Part shown: positions 27,479 to 35,572 of the stretch, piece by piece
Layout of the letters: every line of letters begins with the position of its first letter
Position numbering within the stretch: the first letter of the stretch is position 1
Assembly: GCF_900101295.1 (NCBI RefSeq)
Contig: NZ_FOIL01000009.1
Coordinates: forward strand, 1-64,000
Length of the DNA: 64,000 nt
Origin: [Clostridium] aminophilum
Lineage (GTDB): Bacteria > Bacillota > Clostridia > Lachnospirales > Lachnospiraceae
Direction of reading: 5' to 3'
Position numbers and translations under genes: made by a program
Notes under the pieces: generated by a model
What the model saw: only the letters and a program-made list of their open reading frames with translations
The model's database searches: none
What the model was told of the DNA's origin: nothing

Positions 27479-28150
27479 TTACTGCGCCTTTGTCTCTGAC
27501 TCTGACTCTGTCTCTGTCTCGTCCTCTTCCTCTGTCTCGGAACTGCTCTCCGTCTCCTCTGCAGCCGCAGAGGTCTTCGCTGCAGCTGCCTCCTCGGCAG
27601 CATGCTTCTTCAGCACTTCGAGCGCTGCCTTGGTATCCGGAAGTTTGAAGTCCTCTCCGGCCGGATACTCACAGTCAAGATACCAGGTATCCCGGTCTTC
27701 CTTGGTGCTGTCCGGCATGATTCCGAGGGATACACCGTAATCCTTCCAGAGACCGCCGTAGGAATTCTCATCCGACATGGCAATCTTGCCGTCCTGCGTT
27801 GCGACAATATCGTTGAACATCTTCAGAGCATCTTCCGCATAACGGCTCAGGTCCTCAGCGGAGAACTTATCGTCCACCGCCCAGAGCAGCATGATCTCCT
27901 TGGTCTCCTGATTCAGATAAATGCTGAACTTGACACTGTTCGGATACTCCGTTTTATCATCAAAAATGGAATGAGCGTCATCTGCGACCTGCTCCCAGTC
28001 AATCTCGACATTTTCCGGTGCACCATCCTCCGGGTTGCCCGTTACGGCAACGGTCTGGTGATCGGCATTGACAATATTACTCTTTGTACATCCGGCCAGC
28101 ATCGCAAGGGATGTCAGAACGACTGCTGCGGACAGTAACGGCTTTTTCAT
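27479..28150 (-). CDS. Lipoprotein of unknown function
   Basis: This 223-residue lipoprotein has a type II signal peptide (KKPLLSAAVVLTSLAMLAGC, lipobox LAGC). The mature part holds a mixed alpha/beta domain with DTWYLDCEYPAGEDF near the C-terminal side, which I cannot assign. It ends in an Ala-rich then Glu/Ser/Thr-rich tail encoded by TCTGAC/TCTGTC hexamer repeats (about 27485-27525), a tract that could vary by slippage. Start 28150 follows TTTGGAGGTTACCGA. It is a single gene downstream of the glycan operon, about 100 bp after its last gene. Confidence 0.85.
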   Translation of the reverse strand: MKKPLLSAAVVLTSLAMLAGCTKSNIVNADHQTVAVTGNPEDGAPENVEIDWEQVADDAHSIFDDKTEYPNSVKFSIYLNQETKEIMLLWAVDDKFSAEDLSRYAEDALKMFNDIVATQDGKIAMSDENSYGGLWKDYGVSLGIMPDSTKEDRDTWYLDCEYPAGEDFKLPDTKAALEVLKKHAAEEAAAAKTSAAAEETESSSETEEEDETETESESETKAQ

Positions 28151-28248
28151 TCGGTAACCTCCAAAATGCATTCCAGCAAAAACTATTCGGTATTATATAC
28201 TATCCGCGCTTTGATTGTCAGCAGATTACGAAAAAGTTCAAGAAATCT

Positions 28249-30231
28249 TCATACATGCGGCTGTCTCTTCTCCGGATCCTCTTCCGTAATCAGTTCTCCG
28301 TCCATACCGAAGTCTTCATCCAGAAAACTGTCGTCCGGATTTTCCGGCGTTTCTGTTTTCAAGGCCTCCGTCTGCGGAACCGCCGGAGATTTCACGTCTT
28401 CCGCCCTGCCGTGATGATCCGCCGGAGAATTTCCGGCTTCCGTCACACGGTAAGTCTCTGCGGAGAAATCCCGGGAGCTGTTTTTCTCCCCGCGGCTTCT
28501 GCGGCGGCGGCCGACCATTTCCGCAAACTCTTCCTCACTGACTCCCATTTCTCTGAGACGTGTACGGCGCCGTTCAAGCCTTTCATTCTCTCTGCGCTTT
28601 TGGACGCTATAAGTAAAAAAAGCAATTACCGTCAGAATCGCAAGTCCGGCCACGGCGGCGATGGCGATGATTCCCGGAACGGACAGGTTCCGGACCGCAT
28701 CTCCGATCCCGGCAAAGAAGCTTCCGATCCCCTTTGCTGCCTTTGAAAAAATGTTGTCTCCCGATTCCGCCTTTGTCCTGCGGTTACCTTCCGTCCCGGT
28801 CGCTCCCGTCTCTTTTGCCCGCAGAGACTCGGCGGTCACATACGCACCGCCGGTGACGCGGTCACGATAACTGTACTGGATGTAGGCTGCCGCGCCGTCC
28901 GGTGCCGGAGCCGGCATATCCTCTCCCGTGAGAACGGTTCGCTCAAGATCCGTCACGCTCAGATTCTTCGGAACCGTCATCACCGTCTCTTCAACGGAAA
29001 GATCCGCCGCATCGAACGTGCTGTCTCCCAGTGTCACATTGCCGGACGCCTGTGAGATCGCAGTCTCCTGTTCCGCAACCGGAACATTCTCGAACCGGTT
29101 AAATCCGAATTCCAGCAGATTGATGGTGTCGGTGTAATGGGTCTTCTGCCGGGACTTCATCGTAACCGCAATGAGTCTGCGGCCCTCCTTCACGGCATAG
29201 GTCACCAGTGTCTGTCCCGCGATGGATGTGTATCCGGTCTTTCCGGCCACTGCAAAGGGGTAATAGTTTTCACTGTTCGGATCCTCTGTGATCAGGAGTT
29301 TGTGCTCCATTTTCACGTTGATTCCGTTCGGATTGTTTTTCGTCGGCGTGGTGATCTTATGGGAGCGGGTGCTTCCGATCTCCAGAAGCCGCTCGTTGCG
29401 GTATGCCGCCATGCCGATGAGCGCCATATCATAGCAGCTGGTCAGCTGGGTATCGTCATTTAATCCCGACGGGTTCGCAAAATGACTGTCTCTGCATCCG
29501 AGTTCCGCCACCTTGTCATTCATCATCTGGACGAAGCCCTCTCGGGTTCCGCCCACATACTCCGCCAGTGCATTCGCCGACTGATTGGAGGACGCCAGAA
29601 GCATCAGATAGAGCGCATCCCGCACCGAGAGGGAATCGCCCTCGTCGAGTCCGTATTTGTTGCCGCTGCCGGATTCCGTATTGTATACCGCATCATGCGA
29701 ATAGGGAATCATCTGGTCCAGATTATCGACATGTTCCAACACAACCAGTGCCGTCAGGATCTTGGTGATTGAGGCCGGGGCCTTCTGCTGATGCATATTC
29801 TGTCCGAACAGCACGCAGCCAGAGTCCACATCGATCACGACGCCCGCCTCCGAGAAGATCCCCGTGTCGGACGGCCATGCCTGTGCATCCTCCGTGACTT
29901 CCTGTGCCGCCGTCTCCGCCGCAGCGGCCGCAATGGACGCCACCGCCGCCGAAGCTTCCTCCCCGGTTCCCGCCGTTGCCGCAGCCTGCGCCGCGATGGA
30001 GGCAACCCTGGCTGACTGTGCCTGCTGCGGGGAAGTGCCGTACAGCGCCTTCGTAGCGGTCTCCGTGGTCTCCGCTATCGCAGATGCCTCACTTCCGCTT
30101 TGCGCTGCAGTGGATGCCGCCCCGGTCTCCGGAGCCGCAAAAACAACGGCAGGAGTCGCTGACACCGTCAGAATTCCTGCTGCCGAGAGAATCCACAGAT
30201 ATCGTTTCCAGTGAAATAGATTTGACTTCAA
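28249..30231 (-). CDS. D-alanyl-D-alanine carboxypeptidase (PBP5/DacA family)
   Basis: This 660-residue penicillin-binding protein trims the terminal D-Ala from peptidoglycan. It has a signal peptide, then about 90 residues rich in Ala with two similar blocks (VASIAAQAAATA, VASIAAAAAETA), then the S11 peptidase domain: APASITKIL (SxxK, near 147), ASSNQSANALAEY (SxN) and AGKTGYTS (KTG, near 328). A membrane helix near residues 515-540 (IAIAAVAGLAILTVIAFFT) anchors it and is followed by a charged cytosolic tail of about 110 residues. The family is usually about 400 residues. The start is TTG, two bases after the GT2 stop, so it is the last gene of the glycan operon. Confidence 0.92.
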   Translation of the reverse strand: MKSNLFHWKRYLWILSAAGILTVSATPAVVFAAPETGAASTAAQSGSEASAIAETTETATKALYGTSPQQAQSARVASIAAQAAATAGTGEEASAAVASIAAAAAETAAQEVTEDAQAWPSDTGIFSEAGVVIDVDSGCVLFGQNMHQQKAPASITKILTALVVLEHVDNLDQMIPYSHDAVYNTESGSGNKYGLDEGDSLSVRDALYLMLLASSNQSANALAEYVGGTREGFVQMMNDKVAELGCRDSHFANPSGLNDDTQLTSCYDMALIGMAAYRNERLLEIGSTRSHKITTPTKNNPNGINVKMEHKLLITEDPNSENYYPFAVAGKTGYTSIAGQTLVTYAVKEGRRLIAVTMKSRQKTHYTDTINLLEFGFNRFENVPVAEQETAISQASGNVTLGDSTFDAADLSVEETVMTVPKNLSVTDLERTVLTGEDMPAPAPDGAAAYIQYSYRDRVTGGAYVTAESLRAKETGATGTEGNRRTKAESGDNIFSKAAKGIGSFFAGIGDAVRNLSVPGIIAIAAVAGLAILTVIAFFTYSVQKRRENERLERRRTRLREMGVSEEEFAEMVGRRRRSRGEKNSSRDFSAETYRVTEAGNSPADHHGRAEDVKSPAVPQTEALKTETPENPDDSFLDEDFGMDGELITEEDPEKRQPHV

Positions 30232-30233
30232 AA

Positions 30234-31193
30234 TCAGCTGTCCTCTTTCTCGTCCATATTCATTGTGTCATGCACAATGTAGATCGGGCGATCCTTCAGC
30301 TCGCTGAACAGGATCGCGATGTACTCTCCGATGATGCCCACCACAAAAAACAGCATGGCAAACATGAAACAGAGTGCAACAACGATCGTTGCGTATCCGT
30401 TCGGCGTTCCGTTCACCACATGACTCCAGATCGTGTAGACCATCAGAATCAGTCCCAGAAAGCCCACAAACAGGCCGGAGTATGTGCCGAGACGGAGCGG
30501 CAGATCGGAAAAACACAGAATAGTGTTGATGGAAAACCGGAACAGACGCCGGATACTGTATTTGCTGTGTCCGGCCACGCGAGGCTTCGCCTCGTATGTC
30601 AGAACCTCCCGGCGAAAGCCGATATTCTGCACATAACCGCGCAGAAAACGCACCTTTTCCCGATAATTCTTCCGGAGAATCTCCGCCGGTTTTTGCGTGA
30701 CCGCGAAGAAATCGGAGGCATTTTCCATCAGTTTTACATCCGATATATGATTGATCAGACGGTAAAATGCCGTCGATGTGACATTTTTGATCAAACCGGC
30801 CGAGCGGTTTTCCGTTCGGACCATGGTGATCACTTCCACGCCGTCGTCAAATCGGCGGATGATCTCCCGCGCCGCCTCCGGCGGGTGCTGAAGATCCGCG
30901 TCCATACAGAGGATGCCGTCGCCGTCTGCCATGTCAATGCCGGCGATCATCGCCGCCTCATGGCCGAAATTCCGGGAAAAATTGATCACCTTGATCTTCG
31001 GATTTTCGCCGGCAAACCGGCGCAGGATCTCCGGTGACCGGTCGGCGCTTCCGTCATTGACAAAGATCAGCTCATAATCCCAGGCGAGATCCTCAAAGAC
31101 CGGCACCGCTGTCCGGGCAAATTCTTCCAGTGCCGCCTCCTCGTTATAAACCGAGACAACGATCGACAGCAGTTTTGTCTTGTTCTCCATCAT
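30234..31193 (-). CDS. GT2 glycosyltransferase, polyprenyl-phosphate type (GtrB/DPM-like)
   Basis: The 319-residue enzyme has an N-terminal GT-A domain: LSIVVSVYNEEAALEEF, FVNDGSADRSPEIL, INFSRNFGHEAA and the metal-binding DADLQHPPE, with a late QKP..RGY region. Two C-terminal membrane helices (about 230-290) are typical of bactoprenol-phosphate glucosyl- or mannosyltransferases. It would charge undecaprenyl phosphate with one sugar for the polytopic GT-C-like proteins encoded upstream (35573 and 40742). Two adjacent ATG codons (31193, 31190) follow GGGAG; the second has better spacing. It starts one to four nt after the licD stop. Confidence 0.9.
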   Translation of the reverse strand: MMENKTKLLSIVVSVYNEEAALEEFARTAVPVFEDLAWDYELIFVNDGSADRSPEILRRFAGENPKIKVINFSRNFGHEAAMIAGIDMADGDGILCMDADLQHPPEAAREIIRRFDDGVEVITMVRTENRSAGLIKNVTSTAFYRLINHISDVKLMENASDFFAVTQKPAEILRKNYREKVRFLRGYVQNIGFRREVLTYEAKPRVAGHSKYSIRRLFRFSINTILCFSDLPLRLGTYSGLFVGFLGLILMVYTIWSHVVNGTPNGYATIVVALCFMFAMLFFVVGIIGEYIAILFSELKDRPIYIVHDTMNMDEKEDS

Positions 31194-31194
31194 T

Positions 31195-32034
31195 TTACTC
31201 CCAGAACGTAAAGTCGGAATGTTCCGGCACACGCTTTTCCTCCGGCGGAAGTTTCCTGTAATCCCCGTACAGCTGCCGGAGCATCGGCTCATAGCCGGCC
31301 GCCACCGAGAGGACGGTGTCCTCAAACGGCACGTCCACCGACTCCCGGAACCAGGAGCTCTCCGCCGTGCAGTACATCCAGTCCGGCGCATAATTGGTAA
31401 AGTACAGGTGTCTCGTCTTTTTCCGGAAATTCCAGAAAGACGCCGCTCTTCTCTGCAGTCCAAAGATCATCTTCATCGGGATCCGCTTTCCGATCCCGGC
31501 AAGAATCTTTACTCTTATGCGGTCTGCCGCAGAGTATTTGGAATAATCCAGCTCCCGGCGGTGTCCCATCGCAAGACCGTAGACAATCTTCTGGGACAGT
31601 CTGGACAGCCTGTCCAGAACGGGATTGTCCGGAATCCGGTCCATCGTGAAAATATCGATCCAGAGGTGGTTGAGTTTTCCCTCATAAAACCGCATTTCTT
31701 CATTGTCCGGATAACGGCGGCTGTTTTGATAGATGAGGCGCGCAGTGAAGTCGTAGAATGCCGTCCCGCCGCGAAAATCCTCGGGCCGGAGGAGGTCGAT
31801 CCCCTCCGGAAGTTCATCTTTTGCGATCCGCAGAAACCGCTCGTAATCTCTCCTTGGCATCGCGATATCCACGTCATCGTCCCATGGAATAAACCCCTTA
31901 TGGCGTATCGCGCCGAGAAGCGTCCCGGCGTCGAGGAAATACCGGATCCGGTATTTCCGGCAGATCCGGTCAATCTCCTTCAGCATCTTCAGGTTGGCGG
32001 CGTGCACCTCCGTCAGATCAAACTTCTGCTGCAT
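31195..32034 (-). CDS. licD: LicD-family phosphotransferase
   Basis: This 279-residue nucleotidyltransferase-fold protein has the LicD hallmark FLDAGTLLGAIRHKGFIPWD followed by DDVDIAMPRRDYERF. LicD proteins transfer phosphocholine, or in other cases glycerol- or ribitol-phosphate, from a CDP donor to a surface glycan. The acceptor here is probably the glycan of this cluster. The CDP-choline supply genes licA/licC are not seen in the window. Start 32034 follows GGAGGAGAGAAAA. A 186-bp gap separates it from rfbH, containing the hairpin AAGTTTGAA/TTCAAACTT (32099-32124). Confidence 0.9.
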   Translation of the reverse strand: MQQKFDLTEVHAANLKMLKEIDRICRKYRIRYFLDAGTLLGAIRHKGFIPWDDDVDIAMPRRDYERFLRIAKDELPEGIDLLRPEDFRGGTAFYDFTARLIYQNSRRYPDNEEMRFYEGKLNHLWIDIFTMDRIPDNPVLDRLSRLSQKIVYGLAMGHRRELDYSKYSAADRIRVKILAGIGKRIPMKMIFGLQRRAASFWNFRKKTRHLYFTNYAPDWMYCTAESSWFRESVDVPFEDTVLSVAAGYEPMLRQLYGDYRKLPPEEKRVPEHSDFTFWE

Positions 32035-32098
32035 TTTTCTCTCCTCCGAGATCAGGCCCAGGCCGGTTTTCTCCGTACCCGGATCTGATCCGTCAATG

Positions 32099-32124
32099 AA
32101 GTTTGAAAATGTACGTTCAAACTT
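32099..32124 (-). repeat. Hairpin between rfbH and licD
   Basis: AAGTTTGAA (32099-32107) and TTCAAACTT (32116-32124) pair around 8 nt. A second imperfect pairing CAGGCAG/CTGCCTG lies at about 32139-32162. They may modulate read-through between rfbH and licD. Confidence 0.4.
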
Positions 32125-32220
32125 TGTCTCTCCGGCTCAGGCAGACAATTCAGGCTGCCTGTCTGAGCGGCCCTCCGAACTGGAAAGGTCTGAAAAGTCA
32201 CCTTCCGGCTTTTGGGGCAT

Positions 32221-33552
32221 TCAGGCTTTGACCGCGTCCCGCAGAACCTGGGCCATATAATCAATCTTCTCATCGGTCATGCCCGGATATACGCCGACCC
32301 AGAAGGTGTCGCGCATGATGCGGTCTGTCGTCTCCAGCGAGCCGACAACGCGGTAGCCCTCCCCGCTCTTTCTCATCTCGTCGAAACACGGATGCTTGAT
32401 GAGATTTCCGGCAAACAGCATTCTGGTCTGAACGCCGTGCGCTTCCACATACGAAACGATCCTGTTGCGGTCCACGCCTTCCCGGCATGTGATCAGGAAA
32501 CCGAACCAGTCCGGATCAGAGTGCTCACAGGCCTCCGGAAGGATGTAATAGTCCTCCAGGCCCTTCAGAGCGGCTCTGAGTCTCGCATGGTTGTGCCGTC
32601 TGCGGTCCGCAAAACCCGGCATCTTCTCCAGCTGTGCACAGCCGACCGCCGCCTGCATATCGGTTGCCTTCAGATTGTATCCAAAATGAGAGTACACATA
32701 CTTGTGATCGTATCCGGCCGGCAGTTCGCCGTACTGTCCGTCAAACCGGTGATGGCAGGTGTCATCCTGTCCCGGCGGACATACGCAGTCGCGGCCCCAG
32801 TCGCGGAAGGATTTCGCGATGCGCGCCAGAAGCGGGTTGTCGGTGTAGACAGCGCCGCCCTCGCCCATGGTCATGTGGTGCGGCGGATAGAAACTGGACG
32901 TGCCGATGTCGCCGATGGTGCCGGTGTATTTCATCTGTCCATCGATCTCATATCGGCTGCAGAGCGCGTCGCAGTTGTCCTCAACCAGCCACAGTCCGTG
33001 CTTTGTGCAGAAATCCTTTACCGCCTTCAGATCAAACGGATTGCCCAGAGTGTGCGCAATCATGACTGCCTTGGTCTTCCCGGACAGCGCCTCCTCCAGC
33101 TTTGTGACGTCAATGTTGTACTGCGGAATGGTGACATCCACGAATACCGGCACCGCGCCGTACTGAATCATCGGGGTTACGGTAGTCGGGAAGCCGGCAG
33201 CGACGGTGATGACCTCATCTCCGCGCTTGACACGGCGGTCGCCGAGCAGCGGGCTGGTCAGCGTCATAAAGGCGAGAAGATTGGCGGAGGAACCGGAATT
33301 CACAAGTGCCGCATAGCGCACACCGAGAAGGTCCGCAAGTCCCTTCTCGAACTGATCGGTCCAGTGTCCGCTGGTCAGCCAGAACTCCAGCGCGCTGTCC
33401 ACGAGATTTACCATCTCATCGCCGTCATAGACGCGGGACGCGTACGGAATTCGGTCACCTTCCTGAAAATCTTTTTTCTGATTGTGGTATTTATCGCAAT
33501 AATCGCGCACGAGATCCAGAATCTCTTTTCGCGCTCTCTCCTGATCGGTCAT
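32221..33552 (-). CDS. rfbH: CDP-4-keto-6-deoxy-D-glucose-3-dehydrase (RfbH/DdhC)
   Basis: This 443-residue PMP- and iron-sulfur-dependent C3 dehydrase makes the 3-deoxy intermediate of 3,6-dideoxyhexoses. The aminotransferase-like fold carries SSFYPPHHMTMGEGG, where His replaces the Schiff-base Lys (the E1 hallmark). CVCPPGQDDTC supplies part of the [2Fe-2S] ligands, and LVEDNCDALCS is the cofactor motif. GHWTDQFE and FGYNLKATDMQAAVG are also typical. Start 33552 follows AAGGAGCATATAT. It works after RfbF and RfbG; the ferredoxin-type reductase (RfbI/AscD) that feeds electrons, and a final 4-ketoreductase, are not found nearby. Confidence 0.95.
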   Translation of the reverse strand: MTDQERARKEILDLVRDYCDKYHNQKKDFQEGDRIPYASRVYDGDEMVNLVDSALEFWLTSGHWTDQFEKGLADLLGVRYAALVNSGSSANLLAFMTLTSPLLGDRRVKRGDEVITVAAGFPTTVTPMIQYGAVPVFVDVTIPQYNIDVTKLEEALSGKTKAVMIAHTLGNPFDLKAVKDFCTKHGLWLVEDNCDALCSRYEIDGQMKYTGTIGDIGTSSFYPPHHMTMGEGGAVYTDNPLLARIAKSFRDWGRDCVCPPGQDDTCHHRFDGQYGELPAGYDHKYVYSHFGYNLKATDMQAAVGCAQLEKMPGFADRRRHNHARLRAALKGLEDYYILPEACEHSDPDWFGFLITCREGVDRNRIVSYVEAHGVQTRMLFAGNLIKHPCFDEMRKSGEGYRVVGSLETTDRIMRDTFWVGVYPGMTDEKIDYMAQVLRDAVKA

Positions 33553-33614
33553 ATATATGCTCCTTTTTCAATATCGCGGTCCAGTGGACCTTACGCGCCG
33601 GGCGCTGTTTCTGT

Positions 33615-34673
33615 CTATTCAAAGAACGCGAGAATCTGACGGTCGGTCACGCCTCGCATATCGCTTCCGGCCCGGTCTTCCTTCGCCCACTCCACAGTCA
33701 TGGCTACGGCCTGATCAATGTGGGTCTTCGGACTCCATCCAAAGGTCTTCTTTGCTTTCGAACAGTCCAGTTTGAGGAAGTTCGCCTCGTGCGGGCCGCC
33801 GACATAGCGGTTTTCCCAATGTATCTCCTCGCCCCAGTACTTGCAGAACAGATCGGCAATCTCGCCGGTGGTCACGCAGTCGCAATCATCCGGTCCGACA
33901 TTGTAACAGCCGGCCAGGGACGGATCCAGCTCCTGTCGCATCGCCGCCGTAAGATAGAGAAACAGCGGCTCCAGCACATGCTGATAGGGCCTTGTCGAAT
34001 ACGGATTGCGGACAATGATGGCCTCTTTCTTTTCCGCCGCGCGGATGCAGTCCGGAATAATGCGGTCCGGAGCATAGTCTCCGCCGCCGATGACATTGCC
34101 GGCACGGCAGGTGGAAATGGTGAGGTCACGGGTTCCGTCACTGAAAAATGATCTCCGGTACGACGCCGTCACCAGCTCGGAACAGGACTTGCTGTTCGAG
34201 TACGGATCATAGCCGTCCAGCCGCTCATTTTCGCGGTAGCCGTACTCCCACTCCCGGTTCAGATACACCTTATCGGTGGTAACGTTGACAAAGGAACGCA
34301 CCGACGGTGTCTGCCGGATGCTTTCGAGAATATTGACCGTTCCCATCACATTGGTCTCATAGGTGTATACCGGCGCCTGATAGGATTCCCGGACGATCGG
34401 CTGTGCCGCAAGATGAAACACGATCTCCGGCTGTGCCGCCTGCATTTCCCTCATCAGATGCTCCAGATCCCGGACATCGCCGGTCACCGAGTGCATCTCC
34501 TTCTCCAGTCCGAGTTTTGCGAACAGGGACGGATCGGTGGGCGGCTCCAGGGAATACCCCGTCACCTCCGCGCCGGCCAGAATCAGAATGCGGGAGAGCC
34601 AGGAACCCTTGAAACCGGTGTGACCGGTGAGAAATACCTTTTTCCCTTTATAAAAATCAAATAATTCGCTCAT
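33615..34673 (-). CDS. rfbG: CDP-glucose 4,6-dehydratase
   Basis: This 352-residue short-chain dehydrogenase/reductase converts CDP-D-glucose to CDP-4-keto-6-deoxy-D-glucose. The NAD loop is FLTGHTGFKGSWL, with VTGDVRDLEHL, VFHLAAQPIVRESY and the TDKVY plus YDPYSNSKSCSE (YxxxK-type) catalytic region. Start 34673 (MSELFDFYKGKKV) follows GGGAGTGAGT and lies two bases after the rfbF stop; the longer frame to 34715 overlaps rfbF and is unlikely. Confidence 0.96.
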   Translation of the reverse strand: MSELFDFYKGKKVFLTGHTGFKGSWLSRILILAGAEVTGYSLEPPTDPSLFAKLGLEKEMHSVTGDVRDLEHLMREMQAAQPEIVFHLAAQPIVRESYQAPVYTYETNVMGTVNILESIRQTPSVRSFVNVTTDKVYLNREWEYGYRENERLDGYDPYSNSKSCSELVTASYRRSFFSDGTRDLTISTCRAGNVIGGGDYAPDRIIPDCIRAAEKKEAIIVRNPYSTRPYQHVLEPLFLYLTAAMRQELDPSLAGCYNVGPDDCDCVTTGEIADLFCKYWGEEIHWENRYVGGPHEANFLKLDCSKAKKTFGWSPKTHIDQAVAMTVEWAKEDRAGSDMRGVTDRQILAFFE

Positions 34674-34675
34674 AC

Positions 34676-35449
34676 TCACTCCCAGATCTTCCACGGAGCA
34701 TTGCCGGTGTCCCACATCTCCTGAAGCTGTCTGTGGTCACGCTGCGTATCCATGCATTTCCAGAAGCCGGAGTGCTGGAATACCATCAGTTCGCCGTCTT
34801 TTGCCAGATGCTCCAGCGGCTCTTTCTCGAAGGAAGTGGCATCGCCCTCAATGTAGTCGAACACTTCCGGATTCATGACCATGAACCCGCCGTTGACGAT
34901 CTTGCCGTCATTGTCATTCTTCTCGCGGAATTCGCTGATGTGACCGTCATCCTTCACCACCATGACACCGAAGCGCTGTCCGATGTTCACGCCGGTGATG
35001 GTTGCGATCCTGCCGTGCTTTTTGTGGAACTCCACAAGAGCCTTCAGGTCCACGTTGCTGACGCCGTCGCCGTAGGTCAGGAGGAACGGCTCATTGCCGA
35101 TGTACTCCTGAATGCGCTTGATTCTTCCGCCGGTCATGGTGTTGAGACCGGTGTCAACCAGCGTCACCTTCCACGGCTCTGCATGCTTGCGGTGAACTTC
35201 CATGGAGTTGTTCGCCAGATCAAAGGTGACATCGGACGTGTGCAGGAAATAGTCCGCGAAATACTCTTTCACCACATACTGCTTGTATCCCAGACAGATG
35301 ACGAAGTCATTGTATCCGAACTGGGAATAATATTTCATGATATGCCAAAGAATCGGCTGCTCGCCGATCTCTACCATTGGTTTCGGTTTGAGGTAACTCT
35401 CTTCGCTGATTCGGGTTCCGAATCCGCCTGCAAGAATAACAACTTTCAT
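34676..35449 (-). CDS. rfbF: Glucose-1-phosphate cytidylyltransferase
   Basis: This 257-residue nucleotidyltransferase makes CDP-D-glucose from CTP and glucose-1-phosphate. It has VVILAGGFGTRISEESYLKP, the YGDGVSNVD metal site, and the RfbF-type ending with KCMDTQRDHRQLQEMW. Start 35449 follows CGGAGGAACCAA; the frame extends to 35512 without a site and across a promoter. It is first of the rfbFGH block and has its own promoter at 35484-35512. Confidence 0.97.
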   Translation of the reverse strand: MKVVILAGGFGTRISEESYLKPKPMVEIGEQPILWHIMKYYSQFGYNDFVICLGYKQYVVKEYFADYFLHTSDVTFDLANNSMEVHRKHAEPWKVTLVDTGLNTMTGGRIKRIQEYIGNEPFLLTYGDGVSNVDLKALVEFHKKHGRIATITGVNIGQRFGVMVVKDDGHISEFREKNDNDGKIVNGGFMVMNPEVFDYIEGDATSFEKEPLEHLAKDGELMVFQHSGFWKCMDTQRDHRQLQEMWDTGNAPWKIWE

Positions 35450-35483
35450 TTGGTTCCTCCGAAAAAAGTACATAGATAATCTA

Positions 35484-35512
35484 ATAATAAGCAGTTTGAA
35501 GCCCTGCTTCAA
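35484..35512 (-). promoter_or_regulatory. Internal promoter of the rfbFGH block with palindrome
   Basis: On the minus strand TTGAAG (35512-35507), a 17-bp spacer and TATTAT (35489-35484). TTGAAGC-N3-GCTTCAA (35496-35512) is a perfect palindrome covering the -35 and may be an operator. Confidence 0.6.
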
Positions 35513-35572
35513 GCGCTTTGTTGTAAAAGCCTGTCAAATAACCGCTGTGCCTGCGCGGGCTGCCGACAGCCC

